This document shows positions 44,268 to 55,873 of a stretch of DNA of 64,000 nucleotides, one piece after another (position 1 is the stretch's first letter; every line of letters starts with the position of its first letter). The position numbers were made by a program, and so were the translations under genes. This stretch comes from Coniella vitis (Eukaryota > Ascomycota > Sordariomycetes > Diaporthales > Schizoparmaceae): assembly GCA_011317545.1 (NCBI GenBank), contig WUJK01000002.1, forward strand, positions 3,968,001 through 4,032,000, read 5' to 3'. A model generated the notes under the pieces. That model made no database searches. It worked only from the letters and a program-made list of their open reading frames with translations, and was not told the DNA's origin.

Positions 44268-46523
44268 ATGGACGCACCCCAGGTCAAGCTCTCGGAGCTT
44301 CTCCGCATTCCCGATGACCTTGACAAAATCACAACCCTCAAGCAGGAGTTCCTGCGCAAAAAGGGTGCCGTTGACGCCCAGCTTCGCAGCGGTCTGCGCG
44401 AGCAGCTCGAAACGACGCAGTCAGGCATGAATGGGCTATCCGAGGGCCAAAAGGCCGTTCAGCAAATCAAGGAAGAGATGATGAAGATCGACAAGCTGTG
44501 CGCCGAGTCACAAAACATGATCAAGGATTTCAAGACCATCAACATTGTGTCGCAGGCCCATCGCAACTTTGGCGCCGTCGAAGAGATGCGAAAGAATCTC
44601 GAGATATTCAACGACCGTCTAACTGGTGTCGAAAATATGCTTCGCGAGGATGAGGCCGATCAGGAGAACATGCCCAACCTGTTGCCCATACACTATGAAC
44701 TCACCCAACTTCGGAACATAAGAGACGATGCGATCGAGCAAATACAAAGAACGGGAGAGCAGGATCTGCAGTCGACTCTCGAGGATTATTTTGAAAGATT
44801 AGACGGCGCTATCGAGTGGTTTGACGAACACATAAATCTGATTGCGACAAGTCTGATTAACCTCGTAACATCCGAGAATAACGGCTTGATCGTGCGATTT
44901 GCTGTCATCATAGAAACCGAGGAGAGGAGTGATCAGAGAGTTTTGGCTTTGCAAGAGGCGCTCAAGGACCACAAAGAGATGGCGACGAGATTCCAGAGCA
45001 TAACAGATGGAGCCAAGACTGTGCGCGGATACAAGGAAAAGTTCATGGAGGCTGCCAAAGTATACGCAAAAGCTCAGTTTGACGTAAGTCGGGAAGAGTT
45101 CCTCAACGACCCGAGCAAGCTGGAAAAGATAATGAAGTGGTACTTCAACGACCTGAACGCTGTCAGAATAGGCATGGTGCCATTGATGCCCAAGAAGTGG
45201 AAGATATTCAAAACGTACGCGCAATTATATCACGGACTTATGCACGATTTCCTGATTGGTATAGTCGAAGATCCCGAAAGCAGCTCGCAAAATGCCCTCG
45301 AAGTTATAAATTGGCCAGAAAAATACTACAAGAAAATGCGAAAACTTGGTTTCACCGAGGACCAGCTGATGCCGCACGTCATCGACAACCGAGAAACCGA
45401 ACTGGTGCGAGACTTCCGCTCCGTTATCATCAAGTTCTTGGACGAATGGATGGATCGCATCTTTGCACAGGAACGGAAGGACTTTGCCAACCGCAACGTC
45501 GAAGGCGGCAACCTGGACGCTGACGAGTATGGGTACTTTCGCACCAAGAACCTTGTAGACATGTGGAGGATGCTGCGAGAGCAACTCGACGGTGCAGCAG
45601 GTTCTCAGCGTACAGACGTCGTTGAAGGTGTAGTCGATGCCATGTTCATGCGGCTACGGCAGAGACAACAAAACTGGCAGCAAATGCTGGAAGAGGAAGC
45701 ACTACGTTACGAGAGCGGCCAAGTGCCTGAGCTTGAAGGGTTCCAGACGTTGCACGACTGGTTGGTTGCAACTGCCAATGACCAGATTGCATGCATCGAC
45801 GACAACGAGGAAGAAGGCCGATTCGCATACTTGACGGGCTTCAAACAAAAATTTGAAAGCATGGTGTCGGCACAATACATGGAACGTGCTGAGGCAGAAG
45901 TCGCCTTGCTTCGTGATGGCTACGTCGATTTCAGCACGTGGTGCATCACCAGATTCGCCCATCTTATCTTTGCCGTTGACTTCAGGACCGTCATGGCCGA
46001 CTTTTTCACGCCCAAGTGGTACGGTAATCAGGTTATGAAGCAGATCATCGTCACATTCCAGGATTACGTGGAGGACTACAAGATGGTGTTGCACCACAGC
46101 ATCGTGGATATTTTTGTCGAAATTTTCGCAGACGAGCTTCTCGTACGCTATCTGTCGTCTGTACGCAACAAGGGCGCCAAGTTCAAGCGTGCAGAACCGT
46201 TCCCAGACAAGCTATTTGAGGATCTTTCTGCAGCATTCGAGTTCTTTGACCAGCTCGAGAGGCCAGAGGTGGGCGAGACGATCAAGGAAACGTGGCGGGC
46301 CACAGAATACTTCCTCGAACTGTTGACGCAACCCAAGGATGCCATCCCAGATGTCTTCCAAAACTTCAAGCAGACGTACTGGGACCTGCAACTAGGCTGG
46401 GTAGAGGCGGTTCTGAAGTCTCGGGACGACTACGAGAGAAGTATGTTGAACGCTGTTAAGAGCAGAGCAGCAACTATCACCGTAGACAGGGGTTCGGAAA
46501 CCATCATGGGGAAAATCAAGTAA
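44268..46523 (+). CDS. sec6: Exocyst complex component SEC6
   Basis: Subunit of the octameric exocyst, which tethers secretory vesicles to the plasma membrane at growing hyphal tips before SNARE fusion. One exon, 751 residues; fungal SEC6 proteins are 740-800. The N-terminus (MDAPQVKLSELLRIPDDLDK) leads into a coiled coil (about 20-140). The body is the helical-bundle SEC6 fold: DYFERLDGAIEWFDEHINLI, the central MKWYFNDLNAVRIGMVPLMP and KKWKIFKTYAQLYHGLMHDF, and a C-terminal FDQLERPEVGETIKETWRAT. The start is the first ATG of the frame that gives the conserved N-terminus. Chance neighbour of UFD2, same strand, 549 bp apart. Confidence 0.95.
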   Translation: MDAPQVKLSELLRIPDDLDKITTLKQEFLRKKGAVDAQLRSGLREQLETTQSGMNGLSEGQKAVQQIKEEMMKIDKLCAESQNMIKDFKTINIVSQAHRNFGAVEEMRKNLEIFNDRLTGVENMLREDEADQENMPNLLPIHYELTQLRNIRDDAIEQIQRTGEQDLQSTLEDYFERLDGAIEWFDEHINLIATSLINLVTSENNGLIVRFAVIIETEERSDQRVLALQEALKDHKEMATRFQSITDGAKTVRGYKEKFMEAAKVYAKAQFDVSREEFLNDPSKLEKIMKWYFNDLNAVRIGMVPLMPKKWKIFKTYAQLYHGLMHDFLIGIVEDPESSSQNALEVINWPEKYYKKMRKLGFTEDQLMPHVIDNRETELVRDFRSVIIKFLDEWMDRIFAQERKDFANRNVEGGNLDADEYGYFRTKNLVDMWRMLREQLDGAAGSQRTDVVEGVVDAMFMRLRQRQQNWQQMLEEEALRYESGQVPELEGFQTLHDWLVATANDQIACIDDNEEEGRFAYLTGFKQKFESMVSAQYMERAEAEVALLRDGYVDFSTWCITRFAHLIFAVDFRTVMADFFTPKWYGNQVMKQIIVTFQDYVEDYKMVLHHSIVDIFVEIFADELLVRYLSSVRNKGAKFKRAEPFPDKLFEDLSAAFEFFDQLERPEVGETIKETWRATEYFLELLTQPKDAIPDVFQNFKQTYWDLQLGWVEAVLKSRDDYERSMLNAVKSRAATITVDRGSETIMGKIK

Positions 46524-47072
46524 TACGAGTATTGAATTTCCGATGCTAAAGGAAGCCTCCATCGGAGTAAGTTACAAGTAGTGCTTGGGCGTTAGGGAGC
46601 CGGCGTTGGTATAAACTTTGGGCGAGGAAAGTAGCACGATCTAATTAGACAGCAAGCATCAGACGATAACAAATACTCTGACTACGGTGATTCCACCAGG
46701 TCAAAAAATGTCTCCCAGTCGAAATAGTAGTATGTAATGTGTGATGTGAAATTTGTGACTCTTACTATAGTAACAGTAGGCACCCTCAACAGCATCAATG
46801 CCACTCCCCACTGTACTTTGCCATGTACACCGAGTAGCCGCACCGCGAGGACCCCTAATGCCAGTCAGGTCTAACTGCTTACAGGGCACAGGCCAATGAC
46901 GGCAGCCCCCATAGCAACTCGGCTGGCATGGGGTATTTATCAGCTTAATCGGCCGTCTTGCTGTTATACTGTCCCCAGCAGCCAAACCACTAACTGAGAG
47001 GGGCAGCGTCTTCAGAAACAACCCTTCTGTTCCCCCCCATCCCAGACTGTCTGATTCCTGAAAAGCGGCAAA
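46524..47072. other. Intergenic spacer (SEC6 / UFD2)
   Basis: 3' flank of SEC6 and promoter of UFD2. No gene, RNA or repeat was recognised. Confidence 0.5.
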
Positions 47073-50000
47073 ATGGATCCAAACGAGCAGCAGCCCAGCA
47101 TGCCGGATGCTCCTGATAAGGAGAAGATGGAACAGGTACGCCATGGTCTAAGGGAGCAGCCGCGGCACTCTCCAACCAGTGCTACTTCGGTGACCGGAGT
47201 CCTTGAAGGACTGACTGACCTGCCCTGGCATATAGATCCGACAGCGCCGACTAGCTAAGCTTGGATCTTCGGCAGCAAGCCAGCCAAAGTCAGAGGGCGA
47301 ATCATCTGGAGCGGCGAGTCCAGCAAAATCGACACCGAGTACGCCGGCGCCTGTTAGCGATGCGAAGACGAGTGAGCCCGAGGTCAAGCGGACCAAGATC
47401 AACATCACACCCTCAACGGCTGCGAGCCCATCTGGCACAGGAGGCGCCTCGAACCCTTTCTCCCAGCTTGGCGTTGGCTCAGGCCGATCTACGCCGACTT
47501 CAGGTACGCCCGCTGTTCGCCAGAAGCGCCAGAGCCCAGAGACTGACGTTCATGGCCCTTCAGGCACATCCATGCCGCCCACCAAACGAAATGCAGGCGA
47601 GAAGTTTGAAGACTGGGCCGACAGGACAATCAGCCAAGTCTTTCGAGTCACACTCAACGAAAGCCGGCAAACAGACGCCCACGGCCGCAAGTTGACGTAC
47701 CTGCCTGCTCTACATGCCGAGTTGCAAGAGCAGTTCCCAGATGGACCCGTCCGACTATCTTCCGACAACATTGAGCAGGTTATTCTCGAGGGGGCTAGTG
47801 CGTTTCCGCATGACAAACCATTGCTGGATCATTTGCTGCCTTGTTGGAAGCGGGTAGTGCAGGCCAAAAAGAGCATAATGGCACCAACACCTGAGAAGGA
47901 GGCACTGTTGGCAGAAGCAAAGCGGTTGTGCATGAGCTACTGTTTGTTTGCGGTGACCTTGCCAGATTTATTTGGGTACGCTACTCAGTATGGGATTTCT
48001 TCACCTCATAATATGCTAACGTATAACAAATCATAGTCGCGAGGCTAAGCCCGAGCATGACACGCTTGTACCGTATCTTCTACACGACATCGATCATGAG
48101 CATGGCATATGCCTCGATTTCATACAAGAGGCAGTTGCGCGTTTCCCCGAAGATGACAGCTTACCACACATCTTTGTCAAGGCGATGGTAGAAATCAGCA
48201 CAAGGTTGTCGAAATTAACCATGAATGATAACTACAAGCCTCATATAAATGTAGGTTCTACCTTCGCCGTAGACCAGAAAATAGGTGATATTCAGCTGAC
48301 CAGTACAACGTGGCCAGGCTTTGAAACTCTACTCGAAATTTCCGTCATTACTTGATGCGCTTGCAAAACACCCAATGTTCCTCATGGCTCAATCTGCGCC
48401 TGGAATTGAGAAGCATACGCTACTGGGCCCTTTCTTTCGCATATCGCCACTTCAAACCGAAGTCACTCAAACTTACTTTGCAGGGCCACGAACCATAGAC
48501 AGAGGTGCTATCAAAAACGCGCAAAATGCTCTTCAGATTACCATCAACACGCACCAATTAGATCTCCGGGACATCATCAACGCCTTTGTCCGAGCTAGCA
48601 TTGGTACGCGTAACAAGCTGCTCGATTGGTTTGCCTATATAATGAACCAGAACCACAAGAGAAGAGCTATGCAGGTTGATCCGAAGGAAGTAGCCTCGGA
48701 TGGTTTCATGATGAACGTCACTGTGATTCTGGATTATTTGTGCGAGCCATTCATGGACTCGACATTTTCCAAAGTCGACAGAATTGATGTCGGCTACTTC
48801 AGGAGAAACCCGCGCATCGACATCAAAGAAGAGACCAAGATCAACGCCGACCAGGCACAGTCTGACAAGTTTTACGCGGAAAAGCTTGATGGTGCTTCAA
48901 ACTTCATATCAGAAGTCTTCTTCCTCACGCTGGCAGCTCACCACTATGGAAGCGAGGCCACTAATTCGAAACTCAAGAACCTGGACAAGGACATCAAGTT
49001 TTACGAGAAGCATCTCAAAATCCTCGAGGCTGAGCGCCAAAAGTTTGTAAACTCTCCACAGCAGCTTGCCATATTCGACATCGGTGTGCGCCGCCATACA
49101 GATGTCCTGGAAAGAGCCATCTCACTCAAGTACGCCATCGAAGGTTGTCTGCTCGATGAAAAGATGCAGGGCCGGTCTTTACAGTTCATGAGGTATGTGT
49201 GCGTGTGGCTACTCCGCGTAGCAAGCCAATCAGACTACAAACCAGACAAGACGCTCCGGCTGCCACTACCAAAAGAGCAACCGGAGGCCTTCAAGTGTCT
49301 TCCTGAGTATGCGCTCCAAGACATTGTCGACAACTTCAAATTTGTCTTCCGCTACGTGCCTCAAATCATCTTATCAGCCATTGGAGACGAGATGATTGCC
49401 CTTTGTTTGACGTTCCTCGAGTCTTCTGACTACATCAAGAACCCCTATCTCAAGTCCATGCTCGTGAGTCTCCTGTACTCGGGCACATGGCCGACTTACC
49501 ACTTGCGCAAGGGTGTGTTGGGCGACGCCCTGACAAACTCGTCCTTTGCCAATCAATACCTACTCCACGCTGTCATGAAGTTCTATATTGAGTGTGAATC
49601 GACGGGCGCACATACTCAATTCTATGATAAATTCAACATCCGATACGAAATCTTCCAGATCATCAAGTGCGTCTGGTCAAATGATTTCTACAAGGATCAG
49701 CTCGGTCGCCAGAGTCGGGTGGAGCGGCAATTCTTTGTGCGGTTCGTCAATCTCCTACTCAACGACGCTACCTACGTGCTAGATGAAGCTCTGTCCAAAT
49801 TTCCCAAGATTCACGATCTACAGATCGAGCTGCGGGAGAATCAAGGTTTCTCCCAGGAGGACCGGCAAAAGAAAGAGGAAGAATTGTCGTCTCTCGAGGG
49901 TCAAGCTACGTCGTACATGCAACTGGCGAATGAGACGTTGGCTATGATGAAGCTCTTTACCAAGGCCCTTCGCGACTCGTTCACATTACCTGAAATTGTG

Positions 50001-50612
50001 GCGCGGCTGGCTGGTATGCTTGACTTCAACCTCGATATGCTGGTCAGCCCCAAGAGCCAGAACCTCAAGGTCGAGAATCCAGGGAAATACCACTTCAACC
50101 CGAAGACACTGCTTCCCGATATTGTGGATATCTTCCTCAATCTCGGTAAGGCACAGAGTTTTGTGGAGGCCGTCGCCTCGGATGGTCGCTCGTACAAGGC
50201 CGAAACGTTTGATCGCGCATCCAACATCATGACGTCAAGGGGCCTAAAGGCCAAAGAGGATCTGGATGCGTGGAACGAGCTCAAAGTCCGTATCGCCAAG
50301 ACCAAGGAGGAACTGGACCAGGCCGAGCTCGATTTTGGCGAAATTCCCGAGGAGTTTGAGGATCCTGTCATGGGCATTCTTATGAACGACCCGGTTATCT
50401 TGCCTTCCAAGAGCATTGTAGATAGATCGACGATTGTTCAGCATCTGCTCACCGTTGAGTTGGATCCCTTTACGCGTGTGCCGATGAAGATAGAGGATGT
50501 TATCCCGGCAGATGACTTGCGAAAGAGAATCGAGGCGTGGAAGGCAGAGAAGATCGCCGAGGCAAAAGGTGCAAAGAGCGGTGGTGATGCTATGGATACG
50601 ACGGAGGGTTGA
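47073..50612 (+). CDS. ufd2: Ubiquitin conjugation factor E4 (UFD2)
   Basis: U-box E4 ligase that extends short ubiquitin chains on substrates, working with Cdc48/p97 in proteasomal degradation. Exons are 47073..47135, 47236..47975, 48037..48250 and 48318..50612 (1103 residues), all GT-AG with matching phases. Residues 1-190 are disordered (Ser, Pro, Thr). The UFD2 core, a long armadillo-like helical solenoid, runs from KFEDWADRTISQVFRVTL to about residue 1000 and includes LKLYSKFPSLLDALAKHP, LDLRDIINAFVRASIGTRN and FLSNFANQYLLHAV-like helices. The U-box (about 1014-1085) reads IPEEFEDPVMGILMNDPVIL, then SIVDRSTIVQHL and DPFTRVPM; as in all U-boxes there are no zinc cysteines. The last residues are a basic-acidic tail ending AMDTTEG. 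The first intron begins 63 nt into the gene; the small first exon rests on splice signals and an in-frame join. Confidence 0.94.
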
Positions 50613-51243
50613 ATGAGTTTGAAAGGCTTGCGTCGTTCGGCGATTTGGAAGAAAAGAGCGGAATTTGATGCTAGCGTCGTGCTTTTCACGCTTACTCTTC
50701 ACGGGCCACGCTACATCGTAGGGAGTTCCGACATTTCTGGGTTTCACCAATTCATAGACTTGTTGGCGTTGATGGGAGAATTGGGAAAGCAATTGTACGT
50801 ATGAACGATCAATTAGGTACACACGCGTCCAACAGCCGCGTTCTTTCGGTTTGCAGAGAGTGTTTGTTTTAAAAGGCCGAGAAAATGCGAGAATACCATT
50901 GAAATGTCTTTAAGCTGGTTTAGGTCTAACTCCTTATGCTTTCTCTGACTTTGGCTTGCTGACTGACGAAATCCCGTGTTTTTTGTGTAAATATGTAGGT
51001 CTAATAATGATGGTATGGAGCAAGTTGCGCGCTTAACTCTAATCTCTAGATCCGGATCATCTCTTCCAAATTTCACCAGTTTAAATATCGATATTCGTGC
51101 TTATAGGTGTTCTCTTGCCTAATGATTGACTTGAAGCTGATGCGAATACGTAGGGTTCGCTACGCAGCCTTTGTCTGCCCGTTTTGTCTGGCGTCTGTCA
51201 TGTTGAAGGGGTCTTTGCCGTGCAGAGTTCACCAACTTCCAGC
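50613..51243. other. Convergent spacer (UFD2 / unknown Ser-rich protein)
   Basis: 3' flanks of converging genes. I see nothing beyond AT-rich untranslated-type sequence. Confidence 0.5.
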
Positions 51244-52374
51244 TTATCCCCATCGCAACCCAGCAGCCATGTCGATATTCTCTGTGAATGCGTGGAGGTG
51301 ACGCATTTCGCCTCCGTCTGCCGTGGATAGAACGTAGTCTAGATCAAGGTCCACTTGACAGTAGCCGGCCTTGAATGCTTGTCCAGCTTTGTTGTCATTG
51401 TAAGTATCACGCGAGACGACTTCATCAATTGCGTGGGAAAGCTGCGTGACTTGTTGCTTGGCAGAAGGGTCCAGTCGTCGTTGCTCGAATGCATGGTGCT
51501 TCTGCTGCTCCTGTTGCTGAGTTTTTTCTTGCTGTACTTCTTGATCGTTCAATACCATCGCGTCTTCCATTGGTGGGAACAGAGCTGGGGCAGCGAGGCC
51601 GAACGTCTCGGAAAAGGAAACGTAGCAGCTTGAGGTGTCGGATTGGACTGATTCGTATGAGGTGCAGGTTTCCAGTGCGGAGAAACTAGCCGGCGATGAG
51701 GATAAGGGACAAGAAGAGTATATGGAGAGGGAGGAGCAAGACTCGTCGTTGAAAGAGGTTGAGGTTTCTTCTGTTTGTGGCGTTCCGTTGGGGTTCTTCT
51801 TTTGTGAGGCCGGTGTCCTTGGAGAAGTCGTCTGAAAGATTTGTGGAGGAGTGACTGCTCGCGTATCTTGTGGAGGGTGGGCTTGGAAGTGATCTTGACG
51901 CTCCACATGGACGGGATGGTACGCTGTTTGCGTTGATAAGGGGGTTGTTTCGTTGTCCTTTCGTCGCGCGAATCCGGCCAGTATCTCAAGGTTCTGTTCC
52001 GAAGAAGATGATTTGGGTTCGATCTTGGGCTTGGTGTTCGAACTCGAGGTATTTCCGCCTTCGTCCCGGCCGGCTGCGGTTTCAAAACGCGTCTTTGGGA
52101 CGGTGACGGTGCGGGCGCGAGTGCTCGTACGAGAGACGCGAGGAAACGGGCGGGCTGCTACAATGCCAGCATGGGAGTCCTAGTCCTCTGACTGGTAGGT
52201 AGCAAAGACCTCGTCCGGCTCTTGCTTCGACAGGGCCGTACGGATGCTGAACATTGCTGTCGGCTTGTAGGCGGGCGCGTATGAGCGGATCTTGCGGCAG
52301 AGGGTGGAGAGGATCTGGCTCACGACGGCGGATTTGGTTGCGCTTGAGCGGTTGTTGGAGGTGTGGCGAGGCAT
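51244..52374 (-). CDS. Ser-rich protein of unknown function (in-frame TAG or intron)
   Basis: Function not recognised. The minus-strand frame from MPRHTSNNRSSATK is open for 64 codons and meets one TAG (52182..52180). It then continues in the same frame for 311 codons to a TAA. Codons next to the TAG read GAC-TAG-GAC. The simplest model is a 144-nt intron opening at GTGAGC (52323) and closing at the CTAG that contains this stop, giving exons 52374..52324 and 52179..51244 (328 residues). Alternatives are two overlapping messages or stop-codon readthrough. The product is disordered: basic first third (ARPFPRVSRTSTRARTVTV), a Ser/Thr block (CSSLSIYSSCPLSSSPASF) and a Gln-rich coil (QQEKTQQQEQQK). 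The C-terminus, KAGYCQVDLDLDYVLSTADG and GEMRHLHAF, looks more ordered. No signal peptide or membrane segment. Confidence 0.55.
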
Positions 52375-54125
52375 TTTCTTTTTTGTATGGTTGAGTGAGG
52401 GGTTGTATTTGCTGGGTGCGAGAATATTGATCAACATGGGAGGGATTAAAGTTGCGAACCTTGAATTGATGGGTTTAGTGGTGTGAGGGAGGTGCGGTGC
52501 ATAACGCTGTAGATTTCTAGATAATTTGAAGAATGGAGATGAGACTGTTCACTCGGCGGTTCTGAGAAGGACTGCCCAGTATAAAAATTCCACATCAACA
52601 CCATATTCACGCACTGAGGTTTGACTGGATAGTACCGTGGAATGGACTATATCAATGGCTTATTTCTACTGTTCAATGCTCAGGATTAATTCCTTCTTGT
52701 ATGCTCATCCTCTAATATCACTTCAAAATTTGTGGTCTGTCTGCTATTCATCAGATGTTCTTTCTTACCTTCAGGCATCGTGCCTGGCAGGTTTTACCAA
52801 ATGCTCAATGCTTAGCTGTAATACAAAATATTAGAAGACATACCTCTCAGAGCCTTTTATCAACCCCGTCAAAGACTGTATGCTTGGAATACTATATAAT
52901 GATTTCTACTATAAGTGACTTCTTATTAAAACACTTTCGAGGCTGGAAAGTGGCAAAATCAAAATCATGTTTCCTAAGTGCCGATCTTGAGTCCAGCTAA
53001 CTAAGAGATATTCATAGCTGGCATAAGTCCTTACTACGATATTAGAGTATCAGAAGCCGGTACCTCCATTGTATCATATTCTTTCAGCCTGTGGTAAAAG
53101 AAGTGCCTATGTATACATAGTTTATTTTGAAAAATGAATGATACCAAGCTTGATATGCCATGTTTAACCTTGAGCTCACTTAAACACCCGATGATGATAT
53201 TCTGAGTTCGAAACTGAACCAATATATATCAGACGTATCCCAGATTATAATACAACTTGACCTCTGGTGCTAGCAAACTTAGCCAGAGCATGGTGGAACA
53301 AAGAATGTGTTTGCACAGTTGCTCTGACTTTCGCTCGATACACACGCTTCAAAGAGAACGATAGACACATCCAGATCAACAAGATATGGACTATCTAGAC
53401 GTAAATGGAACATCACTAACAGATTGAAACTTTTAATCCGAATGATAGTCTACCAGATAAGTATCTGATCTGATTTGTCTGTTACAAAGACAGAATCTGA
53501 GAGATCACTAGCAGCTAAAGGGAAATGGCATACACAGATTCTGATTAAAGACCAGCCTCTGGTCCTGTATCTCCGCGGGATCAATCACAAACCTGACAGA
53601 CAGCATAGTATGCACAACAGCTTTGGTATCACACCTTTTGCAAACCTGTTATTTCCCCTCTAAGTAGAGCAACAAGTTTGTCATAAATCTCCTGGCGGGC
53701 CTATAGGTCTTGGTCATTCCGAGAATTGCTTCGTGGAGTACTTGGGTAGAATTAAGCCCCCAGATGGGCCATGTTCCATCCGTGGGAAGTCTGACAGTAC
53801 TGTTGGACTGAAGGCGTGGATTGCACTTTGGGGGCGGAAGCAACCGTTGTATCGGTCACGCTTGGCATACATGAGGTAGGATGCAGGCTGCAAGAAAGGG
53901 TGATGAGAAATGAAAGAAATGAAAGGAGCAGCCCATTGGATTTCAGAATATCCAGATAAAAAGGTCAAGCAAGCCGGCGTCTAGAAAGACGTGCGTCTTT
54001 GCCATGCACTTGCTCGTCCTTCGTTTTGAAAAGTGGCATGAGATGTCCCGTGCCATTTTATACGATATCAACAGCGTTCAACCAATGCACAAAGTCCTTG
54101 GAACGGGCCTGAGACTTTGAGAAAC
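52375..54125. other. AT-rich gene-poor spacer
   Basis: Between about 52500 and 54100 the sequence is clearly AT-richer than the flanking genes, with many TA steps and only short unsupported ORFs. I recognised no gene, RNA or transposon terminus. It could be an element decayed by repeat-induced point mutation, but without an alignment this stays a guess. Confidence 0.45.
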
Positions 54126-55198
54126 ATGTGCAGAATACAGCTTATCCTCCCAGTCTTTCTGGCGATATCAACTGCGTACGCAGCCTCGCAAACATGCTAT
54201 TGGCCCAACGGCGAGCAAGCAGCAACAGACATTGTGTGTCCGTCAGGTTCAGATGCAAGCAACAGCGCCTGCTGCTACGCGAATGACTATTGCCTGGCGA
54301 ATGGACTGTGCTATAAGCCGTCAACAATGGATTTTTACCGAGGCGGGTGTACAGACCAGACGTGGAATTCGTCGTCCTGTCCGACTTATTGCATGACGAG
54401 TATGTTCAGAATCTCGTTTCTTTTTCAGGTCCTCCGGCCTCGACTGGGCAAGCTTTGTAAACGTCATGTGTGCCGTCGAACTAACGAGTAATGCCTTGCA
54501 TAGTTACTGACGATGAATGCGGCGTCATGACGTGCAATTATGGTTATGCCGCCTGTTTTGGAGGAACCTGCACGGACAACAATTTCACCATTGCAGCTGG
54601 AACGGTGCAGTATAACGAGGCCGCGGCCTCGGATATGGGGCTGCTGGCATCGACAACCTCTGCGGCAGAGGAGACGGCGACAGTCACGGTGACAGCGTCT
54701 GGCTCTGGCTCTGCCCTGCTGTCGTCCTTGTTGACCTCATCCACATCCACATCCACAACGACATCACCATCGTCCTCGACGACCATAGGATCTCCGGTAG
54801 CAGCCGATACAGCAGATCAAGACCAGGAGAAGTCGGATCAAGCACTCAAGATCGGTCTAGGCGTCGGTGTTCCTGTGGTAACCATCGGAGTCGCCTTCAT
54901 GGCGGCTCAGTTCTTGATGAAGAGGAAGAAACGTCGAACAGCCCAAAGAGCCGCCGGCGTACTGTCTCGAGAGGCTGCTGGCGCGGATCATTGGCGTCTC
55001 GAGTCAATAGAGCAAGTCTCGCAGCAGCAAGCATCGCAGCAAGAACCAGTCCAACCTCACTTTCAGCCTTTGCAGGACTCGTGTGTACACGTGTCTCCCA
55101 CATGGTCACAGTCAACACGGGAAATATATACGCACCAGTGTCCCGAGCTGCACGGAAAGACTGCCGTGATCTCTGAGCTGCATGGAAAGGCAATCTGA
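54126..55198 (+). CDS. Secreted Cys-rich, Ser/Thr-rich single-pass membrane protein
   Basis: Exons are 54126..54399 and 54504..55198 (322 residues), joined A|TT across GTATGT...CATAG. A signal peptide (MCRIQLILPVFLAISTAYA) precedes a Cys-rich ectodomain of about 110 residues (CYWPNGEQAATDIVCPSG, ACCYANDYCLANGLCY, GGCTDQTWNSSSCP) with roughly 14 cysteines. A Ser/Thr stalk follows (TSTSTTTSPSSSTT), then one membrane span near residue 205 (IGLGVGVPVVTIGVAFMAAQFL), a KRKKRR stop-transfer and a cytoplasmic tail. This architecture is common among fungal surface proteins of unknown role; some resemble Wsc/Mid2-like wall sensors, but I cannot assign it to either. The frame opens before this ATG only with a non-ATG codon. 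The intron might hide a small extra exon ending near 54451. Confidence 0.75.
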
Positions 55199-55873
55199 GC
55201 ACGGTAGAAGGAAACCAAGGCATTTCCCTTGTTGAATGTGTAGAAGATGCGCTGGAATGAACATTTTGCGCTGGTATTTGTTGTTTTTATTTTGAGTGAC
55301 TAAGAGGATTCACTTAGGGGCGTGGGTGCTGGTGTTTCAGCGCACCGCATCAGCGCATGGACGCAGTAAAATGCTGACAACTTACCATGTACCTAACGTA
55401 CCTACTATGTAATGTACATACTATGTAGTAGTAGCTGTATACATAGTACTACCCAGGTATGTAGTGCGTTGGCCCTCTTGGCATGTGGGCCTGAGTGCGA
55501 GGGCTGCAAGGCTACTATTTATTCATAGCCAGCGGCGATAAGCGAGGGGCCCCTGCCAGTGCTATTGACTGAACAGCCCTAACTGCAAGGTGCCGCGCTT
55601 CATGCGTATGCTGGGCATCAGCGACATCCACATCCCTTCATGCGCTCCCCGGTTGGGTTTCGTCTCGTCTCTGACTTGTTGCCAGCTGCCGTCTTTTCTG
55701 TTCTTTTCTTCTTCTCGCCTTCCAGCTTGAACCCAGTTTGTCAAGCCATGATAAGCTAACGCAGGCCTCGTTTGTCGCATCCCAGAGCCGGCCACGCACC
55801 CACGTCACTCACGCAGCAATGTCCACAAGCCGGCTGGGCCATCGACTCACACATCGACAGCACACGACCCACG
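55199..55873. promoter_or_regulatory. Spacer with clustered 9-mer copies upstream of the RabGAP
   Basis: Three exact copies of TACTATGTA/TACATAGTA fall within 46 bp (55403, 55419, 55440), the densest cluster in the window, embedded in TACCTAACGTACC-type repeats. The stretch 55772-55873 is open in the RabGAP frame but lacks an ATG. Confidence 0.5.

Noticed and set aside
55772..55873. An N-terminal extension of the second RabGAP
   Set aside because: The frame is open but has no ATG before 55874; the upstream part starts on TTG and is compositionally like leader sequence.
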